This document shows, piece by piece, positions 7,639 through 16,586 of a stretch of 64,000 nucleotides of DNA. The position numbers were made by a program, and so were the translations under genes. Source of the DNA: Sulfuriferula thiophila (GTDB lineage: Bacteria; Pseudomonadota; Gammaproteobacteria; Burkholderiales; Sulfuriferulaceae); NCBI RefSeq assembly GCF_003864975.1, contig NZ_BHGL01000006.1, forward strand, positions 186,001-250,000. The letters run 5' to 3'. The first letter of the stretch is position 1; the number at the start of each line of letters is the position of its first letter. The notes under the pieces were generated by a model, which did no database searches, was not told the DNA's origin, and was given only the letters and a program-made list of their open reading frames with translations.

Positions 7639-9147
7639 GTGCATTTCAATAATGAGAACGGGATAGTAATTTTGACCAAAGAAACACGGGAGTTAGCTCA
7701 GGCGTCACTTGATCCGGCTGATTGGCAGGCGTTACGTGAGCAAGGGCATCGCATGCTGGATGACATGCTGGATTATCTTGAACAAATCCGCCAGCAGCCA
7801 GTGTGGCAACCGGCTCCGCAAGCCGTACGTGACGTATTTCAGCAGCCTTTGCCGCAGCAGCCCACTGATCTTGCCGTGGTGCATGAAACGTTCATGCACG
7901 ATATTCTGCCGTATGCGATTGGCAATGCGCATCCCGGTTTTATGGGATGGGTGCATGGCGGTGGCACGCCTGTCGGCATGCTGGCAGAAATGCTGGCAGC
8001 GGGGCTGAATGCGAACCTGGGCGGGCGCAATCAGATTCCGGTTGAGGTAGAGCGGCAGATAGTGCGCTGGGTGCAGGATCTGTTTGGCTTTCCGGAAACC
8101 GCCAGCGGCTTATTTGTCACCGGCACCTCGATGGCGAACCTGATTGCAGTGCTGGTGGCGCGCACGGCTACACTCGGCAGCGCGGTGCGCGCTCAGGGCA
8201 TGGCTGCCAGCGGCAGGCGCCTGACGGCCTATGCTTCGGCCGGTGCGCATGGTTGCATCGCCCAGGCAATGGACTTGGCTGGGCTGGGATTGAATGCGCT
8301 GCGGGTGATCCCGATGAACGAGCAGTTCCAGATGGATATCGCCGCGCTGACGTCAGCTATCGCGCAGGATCGCGAGCAGGGTTATACGCCGTTTTTCATT
8401 GCCGGTACGGCAGGTTCGGTGGATGTGGGGGCGATAGATGACCTGGTGGCAATAGCCGATCTGGCAAAACGCGAGGGTCTCTGGTTTCATATAGACGGTG
8501 CTTACGGTGCGCTGGGTATGCTTTCACCTGAGTTGGCACCGCGATTGACTGGTCTGGAACGTGCCGACTCCGTGGCTTTTGATTTCCATAAATGGGGGCA
8601 AGTGCCCTACGATGCCGGATTCATTATCGTGCGCGATGGCAGCATGCACTACGACACGTTCGCATCGCCGGCTGCTTATCTGCGCCGGGAAACGTGCGGC
8701 ATGGCGGCAGGCTCGCCATGGCCATGCGATTTCGGCCCCGATCTGTCACGCGGTTTTCGGGCACTGAAGACCTGGTTCACCCTGCAGGTATATGGCGCCG
8801 AGCAAATGGGCCGCAGTATCGCCAGAACCTGTGAACTGGGGCAATATTTGAAACAGCGCATTGTGGCGACACCCGCGCTTGAACTGCTGGCACCGGTAAA
8901 TCTGAATATAGTCTGTTTCCGCTATCGGTGTGACGATGCCGATGCCGTGAATGCGGCAATAGTGATGGCCATTCAGGAATCAGGTGTTGCCGCTCCATCC
9001 ACGACTATCATCAATGGCAAGCTGGCGATTCGGGCTGCCATCGTTAATCATCGTACCGATACCACGAATATAGACGCGCTGATTACGGCCACCCTCAAAT
9101 TTGGCGACAGTATCGTGCATGACAGGAACAGCCATGGAACAGAATGA
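7639..9147 (+). CDS. Group II PLP-dependent amino acid decarboxylase
   Basis: About 502 aa (491 if TTG 7672 is the start, where MTKETRELAQASLDPADW begins the conserved part). It belongs to the aromatic-L-amino-acid/glutamate decarboxylase family: HPGFMGWVHGGGTPVG in the N-terminal part, LFVTGTSMANLIA, TAGSVDVGAIDD, WFHIDGAYGA, and the PLP-binding lysine in DFHKWGQVPYDAGF near residue 317. The enzyme would convert an amino acid to its amine and CO2; the substrate (aromatic, Glu, Asp or cysteine sulfinate type) cannot be read from motifs. Its stop overlaps the start of the ATP-grasp gene, and it follows the sigma-54 activator by 24 nt, so the four genes look like one transcription unit. Confidence 0.9.
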   Translation: MHFNNENGIVILTKETRELAQASLDPADWQALREQGHRMLDDMLDYLEQIRQQPVWQPAPQAVRDVFQQPLPQQPTDLAVVHETFMHDILPYAIGNAHPGFMGWVHGGGTPVGMLAEMLAAGLNANLGGRNQIPVEVERQIVRWVQDLFGFPETASGLFVTGTSMANLIAVLVARTATLGSAVRAQGMAASGRRLTAYASAGAHGCIAQAMDLAGLGLNALRVIPMNEQFQMDIAALTSAIAQDREQGYTPFFIAGTAGSVDVGAIDDLVAIADLAKREGLWFHIDGAYGALGMLSPELAPRLTGLERADSVAFDFHKWGQVPYDAGFIIVRDGSMHYDTFASPAAYLRRETCGMAAGSPWPCDFGPDLSRGFRALKTWFTLQVYGAEQMGRSIARTCELGQYLKQRIVATPALELLAPVNLNIVCFRYRCDDADAVNAAIVMAIQESGVAAPSTTIINGKLAIRAAIVNHRTDTTNIDALITATLKFGDSIVHDRNSHGTE

Positions 9148-10351
9148 ACTCGAACAGCGTCCGTTGATCGGCTTGCCGACTTTAATGCGTATGGCGTTGC
9201 AGGGCATAGATCTCGCGCCGTTGGCGACCGAGCTGATTGCGTATGCCAACACCCATCCTCGGGCGGCCAATGTGCTGCTGGATCTGTCCGTTATTCTGCA
9301 GCTCAAGCAGAGTAATGAACTGGCCATGCAGATGCAGACGGAAGCGCTCAAGTTGCAACTGGTGTATCAATTGCCGTTCAAGGGTGAGCAAGCTGCCTTG
9401 CGTGTACTGGCTTTGGTAGGGCCGGGTGATCTGATGTCGAATACGCCGGTAGAGTTTCTGCTGGAAGACACAGATATCTCGTTGCAACTGTTGTATGTGG
9501 CGCCGGAGATTCCGTTTCCGTCCGAGCTGCCTGAGCATGATCTGGTGTTTGTGGCGATTGGCGAGTCTGAACAGAACAAGCCTGTGCTGGAATTCGTAGC
9601 TTCCTTCATAGACCAGTGGCCGCGTCCGGTGCTTAATTCCCCGGCCAGAATACTGGCGCTGTCACGCGATGCTGCATGTGCCCAGCTAGCAGATGTGCCG
9701 GGTATGGTGATGCCCCGTACTGCGCGAATTGACCGGCAGGTGTTGGAGCAACTGGCGAATCATCCACTGGCATTGTCCACGCTGATGGCGGACGCTGATT
9801 TTCCACTGATCGTGCGCCCGGTTGATTCGCATGCGGGGCGAGGCTTGATCAAGCTGGAAAGTGCGGCGGATATTCCCGCTTATCTGCAAGCGATGCCGGA
9901 AGATGTGTTTTATCTGTCGCGTTTTGTCGATTACAGCGGCGCGGACGGATTATTCCGGAAATACCGGATTGTGCTCATCGATGGGCGTCCGTATGTATGC
10001 CATATGGCATTATCCAGGCACTGGATGGTGCATTATCTGAATGCGGAAATGACGGACAAGCCAGAAAACCGGGCCGAGGAAGCACAGTTCATGGCTGATT
10101 TTGATCAGGAGTTTGCGCGTAAGCATGAGGCGGCTTTTCAAGCTATCGCCGAGCGTAGCGGGCTGGATTATCTGGGGGTAGATTGTGCGGAGACTGCAGC
10201 AGGTGAATTGCTGATTTTTGAAATTGACAGCAACATGATCGTGCATGCGATGGATCCGGTCGACATGTTCCCCTACAAACAGCCGCAGATGCGCAAAGTC
10301 TTTTCTGCATTTCGAGAGATGCTGATTAATGCCGCCAACCATCCAGGCTGA
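9134..10351 (+). CDS. ATP-grasp ligase with helical-repeat N-terminus
   Basis: 405 aa. The N-terminal about 75 residues are helical and TPR-like (LIAYANTHPRAANVLLDLSVILQ...ELAMQMQTEALKLQ). A Rossmann-like segment follows (LALVGPGDLMS). The C-terminal half is an ATP-grasp fold: PLIVRPVDSHAGRGLIKL near residue 228, FRKYRIVLIDGRPYVCHMA, and metal-binding ELLIFEIDSNMIVHAMD. RimK-like ATP-grasp enzymes join a carboxylate to an amine or thiol, so the decarboxylase product could be a substrate (inference). ATG 9134 was chosen for AGGA at 9124-9127. It overlaps both neighbours (14 nt upstream, 23 nt downstream), indicating tight coupling. The precise reaction is unknown. Confidence 0.75.
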   Translation: MEQNELEQRPLIGLPTLMRMALQGIDLAPLATELIAYANTHPRAANVLLDLSVILQLKQSNELAMQMQTEALKLQLVYQLPFKGEQAALRVLALVGPGDLMSNTPVEFLLEDTDISLQLLYVAPEIPFPSELPEHDLVFVAIGESEQNKPVLEFVASFIDQWPRPVLNSPARILALSRDAACAQLADVPGMVMPRTARIDRQVLEQLANHPLALSTLMADADFPLIVRPVDSHAGRGLIKLESAADIPAYLQAMPEDVFYLSRFVDYSGADGLFRKYRIVLIDGRPYVCHMALSRHWMVHYLNAEMTDKPENRAEEAQFMADFDQEFARKHEAAFQAIAERSGLDYLGVDCAETAAGELLIFEIDSNMIVHAMDPVDMFPYKQPQMRKVFSAFREMLINAANHPG

Positions 10352-11891
10352 CGTGATAATCCCTGCTACGGCTGCTTTGCTGGTCACTGGCGGTGACGCA
10401 CGCATTGCGCTGGACGCCGGGAGCGGTTGCAATAAATATGGCTGCCAGGCTCATCCTGATCCGGATCTGATTGCACTGGGTTCATCGACTGCTTCGGTTG
10501 TTTCCGAGTCAGGCTTTGCTGCTGCAGACAAACTGCGTGATGCGCTGTTGGCGTGTGCGGTCGCTGAGGCGCCTGCGGCATGCTATGCGCGCGAACTGGT
10601 GCGGATGCGGGCAGAGCTGGGGGCGCTATGCGGTATTGCTGATCTGCCCGGAGTGGAAGTGGTGTTTGCGGCATCGGGTACCGATAGTCATCTGATTGCT
10701 GCACAATTGGTGCGCAATCAGGGCCATGCATTGCAGGCCATTATGGTTGATGCGGTGGAAACAGGTAGCGGTGTGGCTGCCGCCCTTGCGGGCAGGCATT
10801 TCAGTACGCGTACTGCGTTGGCTCGGATGGTGGATGAGGGCGCTGCCGTTAGTGAAGATGTCATCCCGGTAGAGATGGTGGCGATGCGTATGGCGGATAG
10901 TTCGCCTCGTGCTGTGGCGGCGATGGATGCCGATGTGACTGCGCGGGCCCGTGCGGCGATAGCGGCAGGACGGCGCGTGTTGCTGACGTTGGTGGATGTG
11001 TCGAAAACCGGCATGATTACGCCCAGTGTGGCCTGCGTTGTGGCGCTGCATCAGCAATTCCCTGAACAACTGGATGTGCTGGTGGATGCATGTCAGTTCC
11101 GTATTATGCCATCGACCTTGCGGGCGTATTTACAGCAAGGCTTCATGGTGGCTATTACCGGTTCTAAATTTATTAGCGGCCCCACTTTTTCTGGTGCTTT
11201 GCTGATACCGGAGCCAATGGCCAAGCGATTGCAACGCTATCCGCTCCCATCCAGTCTGCGTGCCTATTCGGCGCGGGCTGACTGGTCATGTCATTGGGAT
11301 GCTACTCAACTTGTCGAGGATGCGGCTAATTACGGCTTGTTGCTACGCTGGGAAGCAGCGTTAGCGGAGCTGCGTGCATTTCGGGCGATACCGGAGCAGG
11401 CTGTTGCCGGTTTCCTGCAAACCTTTGCTGAGGCAGTTGTGCAGAAATTAAGCAGTGATCCGATATTCGGGATTTTGCCTGTGCCGGCACTGGAGCGTTC
11501 CCCGGTCGCTGGCAGCACAGGGTGGGATAATGTGCCTACGATTTTCCCTTTCCAGCTTTATCGTCAGTCATCTCACGCGGTTAATCAGTTGTTAAGCTGT
11601 GATGAAATGGTGCGTATTTATCAATTATTGCAACGCGATCTGAGTCAGGCTGAAACTGCATTATTTGATGTAGCAGACCAGTCATTGCTGGCGAAGAGAG
11701 TGCAGCTTGGACAGCCAGTGCTTTGCGGTGTGCGCAATGATGTGCCGGTAAGTGCGCTTCGGGTGTGTGCGAGTGCTCGACTCGTCGTTGAAGCGCTATC
11801 ACCGCAGGGTGTCGGTACATCTGCGGTGATAGCGCGAACTTTGGCTGCTCTGGACAAAGTCGCGCTGTTGGTACGCGCTCATGCCAGTTAA
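10329..11891 (+). CDS. Uncharacterised PLP-dependent (fold type I) enzyme
   Basis: 520 aa, unusually long for the superfamily. Fold type I features: FAASGTDSHLIAAQLV near residue 118 (cofactor phosphate loop), VLVDACQFRI near residue 252 (Asp that contacts the pyridine nitrogen followed by the Cys-Gln stacking position, like DAAQ of class V enzymes), and ITGSKFISGPTFSGALL with the candidate Schiff-base lysine near residue 279. I cannot assign it to a named family; it is not an obvious aminotransferase or cysteine desulfurase. Its start lies inside the ATP-grasp gene. It probably acts in the same pathway as the two genes before it. The 3' end faces amt, 1 nt apart. Confidence 0.7.
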   Translation: MPPTIQADVIIPATAALLVTGGDARIALDAGSGCNKYGCQAHPDPDLIALGSSTASVVSESGFAAADKLRDALLACAVAEAPAACYARELVRMRAELGALCGIADLPGVEVVFAASGTDSHLIAAQLVRNQGHALQAIMVDAVETGSGVAAALAGRHFSTRTALARMVDEGAAVSEDVIPVEMVAMRMADSSPRAVAAMDADVTARARAAIAAGRRVLLTLVDVSKTGMITPSVACVVALHQQFPEQLDVLVDACQFRIMPSTLRAYLQQGFMVAITGSKFISGPTFSGALLIPEPMAKRLQRYPLPSSLRAYSARADWSCHWDATQLVEDAANYGLLLRWEAALAELRAFRAIPEQAVAGFLQTFAEAVVQKLSSDPIFGILPVPALERSPVAGSTGWDNVPTIFPFQLYRQSSHAVNQLLSCDEMVRIYQLLQRDLSQAETALFDVADQSLLAKRVQLGQPVLCGVRNDVPVSALRVCASARLVVEALSPQGVGTSAVIARTLAALDKVALLVRAHAS

Positions 11892-11892
11892 T

Positions 11893-13095
11893 TTACCAGT
11901 TGGTTTCACGCTCTGCGGTGGCAGAAATTTTGTGTATGGATAAATCGGCTCCGTTGAATTCGTCTTCCTGATTAAGGCGTATACCCAGTGTTGATTTAAG
12001 CAGGCCATAAACCACGAAGCCGCCGATCAATGCAACAGCGATTGCACCTGCCGTGCCTATCAGTTGCGACATGAAGGCAACGCCACCTAAGCCTCCCAGC
12101 GCCGGCAAACCAAAAATGCCTGCAGCCAGACCGCCCCAGGTGCCGCATAAGCCATGTAATGGCCATACGCCTAGCACATCATCAATTTTCCATTTATTCT
12201 GAGTGATGGTGAACATCCAGACAAATAATGCGCCACCCACTGCACCGGTAATCAGCGCGCCCAGCGGGTGCATGATGTCGGATCCGGCACATACCGCGAC
12301 CAGCCCGGCCAATGCGCCGTTATGGGTAAAACCGGGGTCGTTGCGGCCGACCAGCAGCGCTGCCAGTGTGCCGCCGACCATGGCCATCAATGAGTTAACT
12401 GCAACCAGGCCGCTAATTTTGTCTATGGTTTGCGCGGACATGACATTAAAGCCGAACCAGCCTACGATCAGTATCCACGAACCGAGTGCCAGGAATGGAA
12501 TGCTGGAAGGTGGGTGCGCTGCCACTTCGCCATTCTTGCGGTAGCGACCATGCCGAGCGCCGAGCAGTAATACCGCAGCCAGTGCAATCCAGCCACCCAT
12601 GGCATGGACTACGACAGAGCCAGCGAAATCGTGGAAGTTGGCGCCGAATTGCAGTTTCAGCCAGTCCTGAATGCCATAATGGTTATTCCAGGCGATGCCT
12701 TCGAAAAACGGGTAGACGAAGCCGACCAATAAAAAAGTGGCAGCCAGTTGCGGGCCGAATTTAGCGCGTTCGGCTATGCCGCCAGAAATGATGGCGGGTA
12801 TGGCGGCAGCGAATGTCAGCAGGAAGAAAAATTTAACTAATTCATAGCCATTGTTGGCGATCAGCGTATCTGCGCCATGACCAAAATGTATGCCGTATGC
12901 CACACCATAGCCTATGAAAAAATAGGCGATAGTTGAAATGGAAAAATCGGCGAGAATTTTAACCAGCGCGTTGACCTGATTCTTGCGGCGTACCGTGCCA
13001 AGTTCCAGAAAGGCAAAACCGGCGTGCATGGCCAAGACCATGATCGCGCCTAAGAGTATAAATAATGCGTCGTTGCTTATTTTGAGATTGTCCAT
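11893..13095 (-). CDS. amt: Ammonium transporter (Amt/MEP/Rh family)
   Basis: 400-aa inner-membrane channel with eleven hydrophobic segments, conducting ammonia/ammonium. Diagnostic stretches: FAGSVVVHAMGGWIALAA with the first pore His, ALAGLVAVCAGSDIM, and WPLHGLCGTWGG with the second pore His. The N-terminus DNLKISNDALFILLGAIMVLAMHAGFAFLE has no signal peptide, unlike E. coli AmtB. No glnK is adjacent, which is unusual for amt genes. AGGAG lies just upstream of the ATG, and a sigma-54 promoter and two NtrC-like sites precede it, so it is expected to be induced by nitrogen limitation. Confidence 0.93.
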   Translation of the reverse strand: MDNLKISNDALFILLGAIMVLAMHAGFAFLELGTVRRKNQVNALVKILADFSISTIAYFFIGYGVAYGIHFGHGADTLIANNGYELVKFFFLLTFAAAIPAIISGGIAERAKFGPQLAATFLLVGFVYPFFEGIAWNNHYGIQDWLKLQFGANFHDFAGSVVVHAMGGWIALAAVLLLGARHGRYRKNGEVAAHPPSSIPFLALGSWILIVGWFGFNVMSAQTIDKISGLVAVNSLMAMVGGTLAALLVGRNDPGFTHNGALAGLVAVCAGSDIMHPLGALITGAVGGALFVWMFTITQNKWKIDDVLGVWPLHGLCGTWGGLAAGIFGLPALGGLGGVAFMSQLIGTAGAIAVALIGGFVVYGLLKSTLGIRLNQEDEFNGADLSIHKISATAERETNW

Positions 13096-13123
13096 ATCGG
13101 CTCCTGAATGAGGCTATAAATAA

Positions 13124-13139
13124 AGCAAAATATGGGCCA
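13124..13139 (-). promoter_or_regulatory. Sigma-54 promoter of amt
   Basis: On the minus strand the sequence reads TGGCCCATATTTTGCT, with GG and GC 10 nt apart and the full TTGCT -12 element. The predicted start is near 13113, giving an 18-nt leader that contains the AGGAG ribosome-binding site. Confidence 0.8.
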
Positions 13140-13189
13140 GATAATTTACTCTTTAAAATCAATATATTTTATTTTTATTTTGGATATTT

Positions 13190-13206
13190 GGCACTATTTT
13201 TGTGCG
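13190..13206. promoter_or_regulatory. NtrC-like binding site 1 upstream of amt
   Basis: GGCACTATTTTTGTGCG matches the 17-bp NtrC dyad TGCAC-N7-GTGCA with mismatches only at the outermost bases. It lies about 85 bp upstream of the predicted sigma-54 start. Confidence 0.65.
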
Positions 13207-13219
13207 TAATCGCAAATTA

Positions 13220-13236
13220 TGCACTTTTAATGTGCA
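13220..13236. promoter_or_regulatory. NtrC-like binding site 2 upstream of amt
   Basis: TGCACTTTTAATGTGCA is a complete TGCAC-N7-GTGCA dyad, the NtrC consensus. Its centre is 30 bp (about three turns) from site 1, as in classical NtrC enhancer pairs. Confidence 0.75.
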
Positions 13237-13270
13237 AAAAAAGACCATCTCTATGCATATAGAGATGGTC
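13236..13270 (-). terminator. Rho-independent terminator of the his-tat operon
   Basis: Arms GACCATCTCTAT (13243-13254) and ATAGAGATGGTC (13259-13270) form a perfect 12-bp stem with a 4-nt loop. On the minus strand it is followed by seven T (13236-13242), 16 nt after the tatC stop. Confidence 0.9.
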
Positions 13271-13286
13271 GTATTGATACGATGAT

Positions 13287-14090
13287 TTATTTTTTGGGTG
13301 TGTCGATGCCGTCAAGCTCACGTTCCATTTCGGCTTCCGATAATGGTTGGTAAGCATCCGTTTCCGGGGCGGGACGGGTAATCAGGCTGGCGACTATAAT
13401 GCCAATTTCGTATAACAACCAGAGTGGTACGGCAAGCATGGTCTGGGAGACGACATCAGGCGGGGTGAAAATTGCACCGATAACGAATGCGCCAACGACG
13501 ACGTAAGGACGAATTTCACGCAATTTGGCGACACTGACAAAGCCGGTTTTTACCAGCAGAACCACAATAACCGGTACTTCGAAGGTGATGCCAAATGCCA
13601 TGAACATGGTCAGCACAAAGTCCAGATATTTGCTGATGTCAGTCATCACAGCAACGCCAACTGGCGCGACTCCGGCAATAAATCCGAAGACCACGGGAAA
13701 TACCAGGAAGTAGGCGAAAGACATGCCGCAGAAAAACAGCAAGACACTGGCTACAATCAGCGGGATGCCCAGACGTTTTTCATGTGAATACAAGCCCGGA
13801 GCAATGAACGCCCAGATTTGGTAGAGAATATAAGGCAGCGCAATTAAAAAAGCCGCCATCATGGTGACTTTGATAGGGACAAAGAACGGTGCGGTAACTT
13901 CCGTGGCGATCAGTTGCCCCCCTTTGGGGAGCGCATGCAGCAAGGGCTGCGCGAGCAGTGTATAAAGGTCGTTAGCCCAGTGAAACAGACCTAAAAAAAC
14001 AACGATGACAGATATGACGGCCCGCAATAGCCGATCGCGTAATTCAACCAGATGAGAGATGAATGTGTCTTGAAATTCAGGTGTGCTCAT
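13287..14090 (-). CDS. tatC: Sec-independent protein translocase TatC
   Basis: 267-aa inner-membrane protein with six transmembrane segments, the twin-arginine signal receptor of the Tat pathway that exports folded cofactor-containing proteins. Family signatures seen: FISHLVELRDRLLRA at the N-terminus, FIAPGLYSHEKR after the second segment, and IGAIFTPPDVVSQ near residue 210. The C-terminal tail is acidic. Its start overlaps the tatB end by 14 nt, and it is the last gene of the operon before the terminator at 13236-13270. Confidence 0.97.
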   Translation of the reverse strand: MSTPEFQDTFISHLVELRDRLLRAVISVIVVFLGLFHWANDLYTLLAQPLLHALPKGGQLIATEVTAPFFVPIKVTMMAAFLIALPYILYQIWAFIAPGLYSHEKRLGIPLIVASVLLFFCGMSFAYFLVFPVVFGFIAGVAPVGVAVMTDISKYLDFVLTMFMAFGITFEVPVIVVLLVKTGFVSVAKLREIRPYVVVGAFVIGAIFTPPDVVSQTMLAVPLWLLYEIGIIVASLITRPAPETDAYQPLSEAEMERELDGIDTPKK

Positions 14091-14544
14091 GCTGTGTGGT
14101 TGGCTTGATAGAGGCGGTGTCAGGTTGCGGCGGCGTTATGGGCATAGGTTCAAAAGCTAATTCACCCTGCAGATTGTCTGGAATGGCTGCCGGCTCTTGT
14201 TCATTCGCCGGCAGTTCCGTTTGTGCTGTCGTAATTTCGGTTTCCGGAATGCTGTCAGTTTCCGGGAGTACGGCACTTTCAACAGTGTGCTTGACGTTGT
14301 GGACTTCGTCGGTGATCTGTTGCCCAGTCTCTTGCAGGCTGTCTTTAAGTATCTGCCCGCTTTTTCGTAGCTCATCCAGCTGCATTTCCTGGCTGATGTC
14401 GGATTTTACCGTAGCGACGTAGCGTTGCACGCGGCCGAGCAATAACCCGACGGTACGCGCGACTTTAGGAAGCCGCTCGGGACCGATAACGATGAGGGCA
14501 ACGACACCAATCACCATTAGTTCAGAAAAGCCAACATCAAACAT
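14077..14544 (-). CDS. tatB: Sec-independent protein translocase TatB
   Basis: 155 aa. One N-terminal transmembrane helix with the TatB signature MFDVGFSELMVIGVVALIVIGPERLP is followed by an amphipathic helix (VARTVGLLLGRVQRYVATVKSDI) and a long acidic, low-complexity cytosolic tail. TatB works with TatC in signal-peptide recognition. It lies 8 nt after tatA and overlaps tatC. Confidence 0.96.
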   Translation of the reverse strand: MFDVGFSELMVIGVVALIVIGPERLPKVARTVGLLLGRVQRYVATVKSDISQEMQLDELRKSGQILKDSLQETGQQITDEVHNVKHTVESAVLPETDSIPETEITTAQTELPANEQEPAAIPDNLQGELAFEPMPITPPQPDTASIKPTTQHEHT

Positions 14545-14552
14545 GTTGCGCC

Positions 14553-14765
14553 TTATACTTTGGTTTTTTCTTTAACTTCACCGTCTATGGTGTGGCCCGT
14601 TGCCTGAGTGTCGATTTTGCCTTGTTCGCCTTCTTTCATGGCGTCTTTGAAGCTTTTCACCGCACCACCAACGTCACCGCCGATATTGCGCAGTTTTTTT
14701 GTGCCAAATATGACCAACACGATGGCCAGAACGATTAACCAATGCCAAATGCTAAAGCTACCCAT
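14553..14765 (-). CDS. tatA: Sec-independent protein translocase TatA
   Basis: 70 aa, typical for TatA. The N-terminal helix ([20 protein letters not shown]) and the hinge [24 protein letters not shown] are diagnostic, followed by a short charged tail. TatA multimers form the transport pore. It lies between the HIT gene and tatB in the his-tat operon. Confidence 0.97.
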   Translation of the reverse strand: MGSFSIWHWLIVLAIVLVIFGTKKLRNIGGDVGGAVKSFKDAMKEGEQGKIDTQATGHTIDGEVKEKTKV

Positions 14766-14777
14766 GATATCTCCTTG

Positions 14778-15116
14778 TTAGGTATGCGCCAGTTTGTTAC
14801 CGCCGCCAAATATGTGAATATGCAGGTGGAATACTTCCTGTCCACCACCGCGCCCGGTATTGATCATGGTGCGGAATCCTGTTTCCAGACCATTTTCACG
14901 GGCGAGCTTAGGCGCTAATAATAACATCCGGCCCAGCAATTCCTGATGATTATTCTCACATTCAGACAAAGATACTATGTGTGCCTTGGGAATAATTAAC
15001 ATATGTACCGGTGCGATGGGATGTATGTCGTGGAATACCATGACTTCATCATCTTCATACACCTTGTTGCTGGGTAATGTGCCTGCGACGATTTTGCAAA
15101 AGATACAATCACTCAT
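14778..15116 (-). CDS. HIT-family nucleotide hydrolase (HinT type)
   Basis: 112 aa with the histidine-triad motif HLHIHIF near residue 96, the N-terminal zinc-site-like CIFCKIV and the family stretch [21 protein letters not shown]. HinT proteins hydrolyse purine nucleoside phosphoramidates and acyl-adenylates. It overlaps hisE by 4 nt and sits between his and tat genes, as in many betaproteobacteria. Confidence 0.95.
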   Translation of the reverse strand: MSDCIFCKIVAGTLPSNKVYEDDEVMVFHDIHPIAPVHMLIIPKAHIVSLSECENNHQELLGRMLLLAPKLARENGLETGFRTMINTGRGGGQEVFHLHIHIFGGGNKLAHT

Positions 15117-15436
15117 AACGTGTCCTTGCGTGCTGCCTTTTCAGTATGACCCGACACGCCTTCGCGCCGCGCCAGTTCATTCAGTACATCTTGCGGGCCT
15201 AAGCCCTGCTGTGCCAGCAGTATCATTGTATGAAACCACAAATCAGCTACTTCGTAGACGATATGCTGTTTATCACCATCTTTGGCAGCCATGATAGTTT
15301 CAGCTGCTTCTTCAGCCACCTTTTTGAGTATGGCGTCCAGCCCCTTGGTATACAGGCTGGCAACATAGGATGAACCTGCTTCGCTGGATTTGCGTGATTC
15401 CAGTGTCGCGGCAACGCGGGTTAGTATATCGCTCAT
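15113..15436 (-). CDS. hisE: Phosphoribosyl-ATP pyrophosphatase HisE
   Basis: 107 aa of the MazG-like HisE family, hydrolysing PR-ATP to PR-AMP in the second step of histidine synthesis. Seen: [34 protein letters not shown], with the acidic metal-binding EEAAE helix, then [15 protein letters not shown]. It overlaps hisI by 4 nt, so the two activities are on separate polypeptides, unlike the fused enterobacterial protein. Confidence 0.96.
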   Translation of the reverse strand: MSDILTRVAATLESRKSSEAGSSYVASLYTKGLDAILKKVAEEAAETIMAAKDGDKQHIVYEVADLWFHTMILLAQQGLGPQDVLNELARREGVSGHTEKAARKDTL

Positions 15437-15828
15437 CGCTTATAAATCTCTGACGGATCTTTCAATACAGGTTCGGTGACTGTCCATTCGTGGTTTTCCA
15501 GTTTCTGGAAAAAACAGTCATGACGTCCGGTATGACAGCTAATACCGCCGATTTGTTCTATTTTCAGCAAAATGACATCTTCATCACAGTCCAGACGGAT
15601 TTCGTGTACTTTTTGCACGTGCCCGGATTCTTCGCCTTTGTGCCAGAGTTTCTTGCGTGAGCGTGACCAATACACAGCTTCGCCCGACTCTACCGTGCGT
15701 TTAAGCGCTTCTCGGTTCATCCATGCGACCATCAATACTTCATTGCTGGTGGCGTCCTGAGCAATGGCCGGAACCAGACCGTCATCCGACCAGTTAACTT
15801 TGTTTAACCAGTTATCCTGAGTGCTCAT
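15433..15828 (-). CDS. hisI: Phosphoribosyl-AMP cyclohydrolase HisI
   Basis: 131 aa, opening the adenine ring of PR-AMP. Family motifs: [43 protein letters not shown], and the metal-binding [28 protein letters not shown]. It overlaps hisF and hisE by 4 nt each, as expected for a coupled operon. Confidence 0.97.
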   Translation of the reverse strand: MSTQDNWLNKVNWSDDGLVPAIAQDATSNEVLMVAWMNREALKRTVESGEAVYWSRSRKKLWHKGEESGHVQKVHEIRLDCDEDVILLKIEQIGGISCHTGRHDCFFQKLENHEWTVTEPVLKDPSEIYKR

Positions 15829-16586
15829 AAGCGCACCTCTATACCAAATTGCAGCATGTGTAATTTAGCTTCGTGTATGGTGTATTCGCCAAAATGGAAA
15901 ATGCTGGCTGCCAGTACCGCATCCGCATGGCCCTGGATGACGCCTTCGGCAAGATGTTGCAAAGTACCTACACCGCCGCTGGCAATGACGGGGATGGATA
16001 CCGCATCGGAAACTGCACGGGTCAGCGGGATGTTAAAACCGCTTTTGGTGCCGTCTCTATCCATGCTGGTCAGCAAAATTTCGCCTGCACCCAGATTTTG
16101 CATCTTGATGGCCCATTCCACGGCATCCAGTCCGGTGGCGTTGCGTCCACCGTGCGTGTAGACCTCCCAGCGTCCCTCGGCATTGGCTTTGGCGTCAATG
16201 GCGACAACGATACATTGCGAGCCGAAACGTGAGGCGGCATCGGCGACGATTTGCGGGTTGTTGACCGCGGTGGTATTGATGCTGACTTTGTCCGCGCCGG
16301 CATTGAGCAGACGCCGCACATCGTTGACTTCGCGAACACCTCCGCCTACGGTCAACGGAATGAATACTTCAGACGCGACTGCTTCGATAATAGGCAGGAT
16401 CAGGTCGCGCTGATCCGAGCTGGCGGTAATGTCCAGAAAAGTCAGTTCATCTGCGCCCTCACGATCATAGCGGCGCGCGATCTCTACCGGATCACCGGCA
16501 TCGCGCAGGCCGACAAAATTGACCCCTTTGACGACGCGACCGGCGCTGACGTCTAGGCAAGGGATAATGCGTTTAGCGAGTCCCAT
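15825..16586 (-). CDS. hisF: Imidazole glycerol phosphate synthase cyclase subunit HisF
   Basis: 253-aa (beta/alpha)8 barrel that, with HisH, turns PRFAR plus ammonia into IGP and AICAR. Seen: [18 protein letters not shown] with the catalytic Asp, the phosphate-binding VGGGVR, the second catalytic Asp in [12 protein letters not shown], and VIASGGVG. Its ATG overlaps the hisA stop by 1 nt. Confidence 0.98.
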   Translation of the reverse strand: MGLAKRIIPCLDVSAGRVVKGVNFVGLRDAGDPVEIARRYDREGADELTFLDITASSDQRDLILPIIEAVASEVFIPLTVGGGVREVNDVRRLLNAGADKVSINTTAVNNPQIVADAASRFGSQCIVVAIDAKANAEGRWEVYTHGGRNATGLDAVEWAIKMQNLGAGEILLTSMDRDGTKSGFNIPLTRAVSDAVSIPVIASGGVGTLQHLAEGVIQGHADAVLAASIFHFGEYTIHEAKLHMLQFGIEVRL

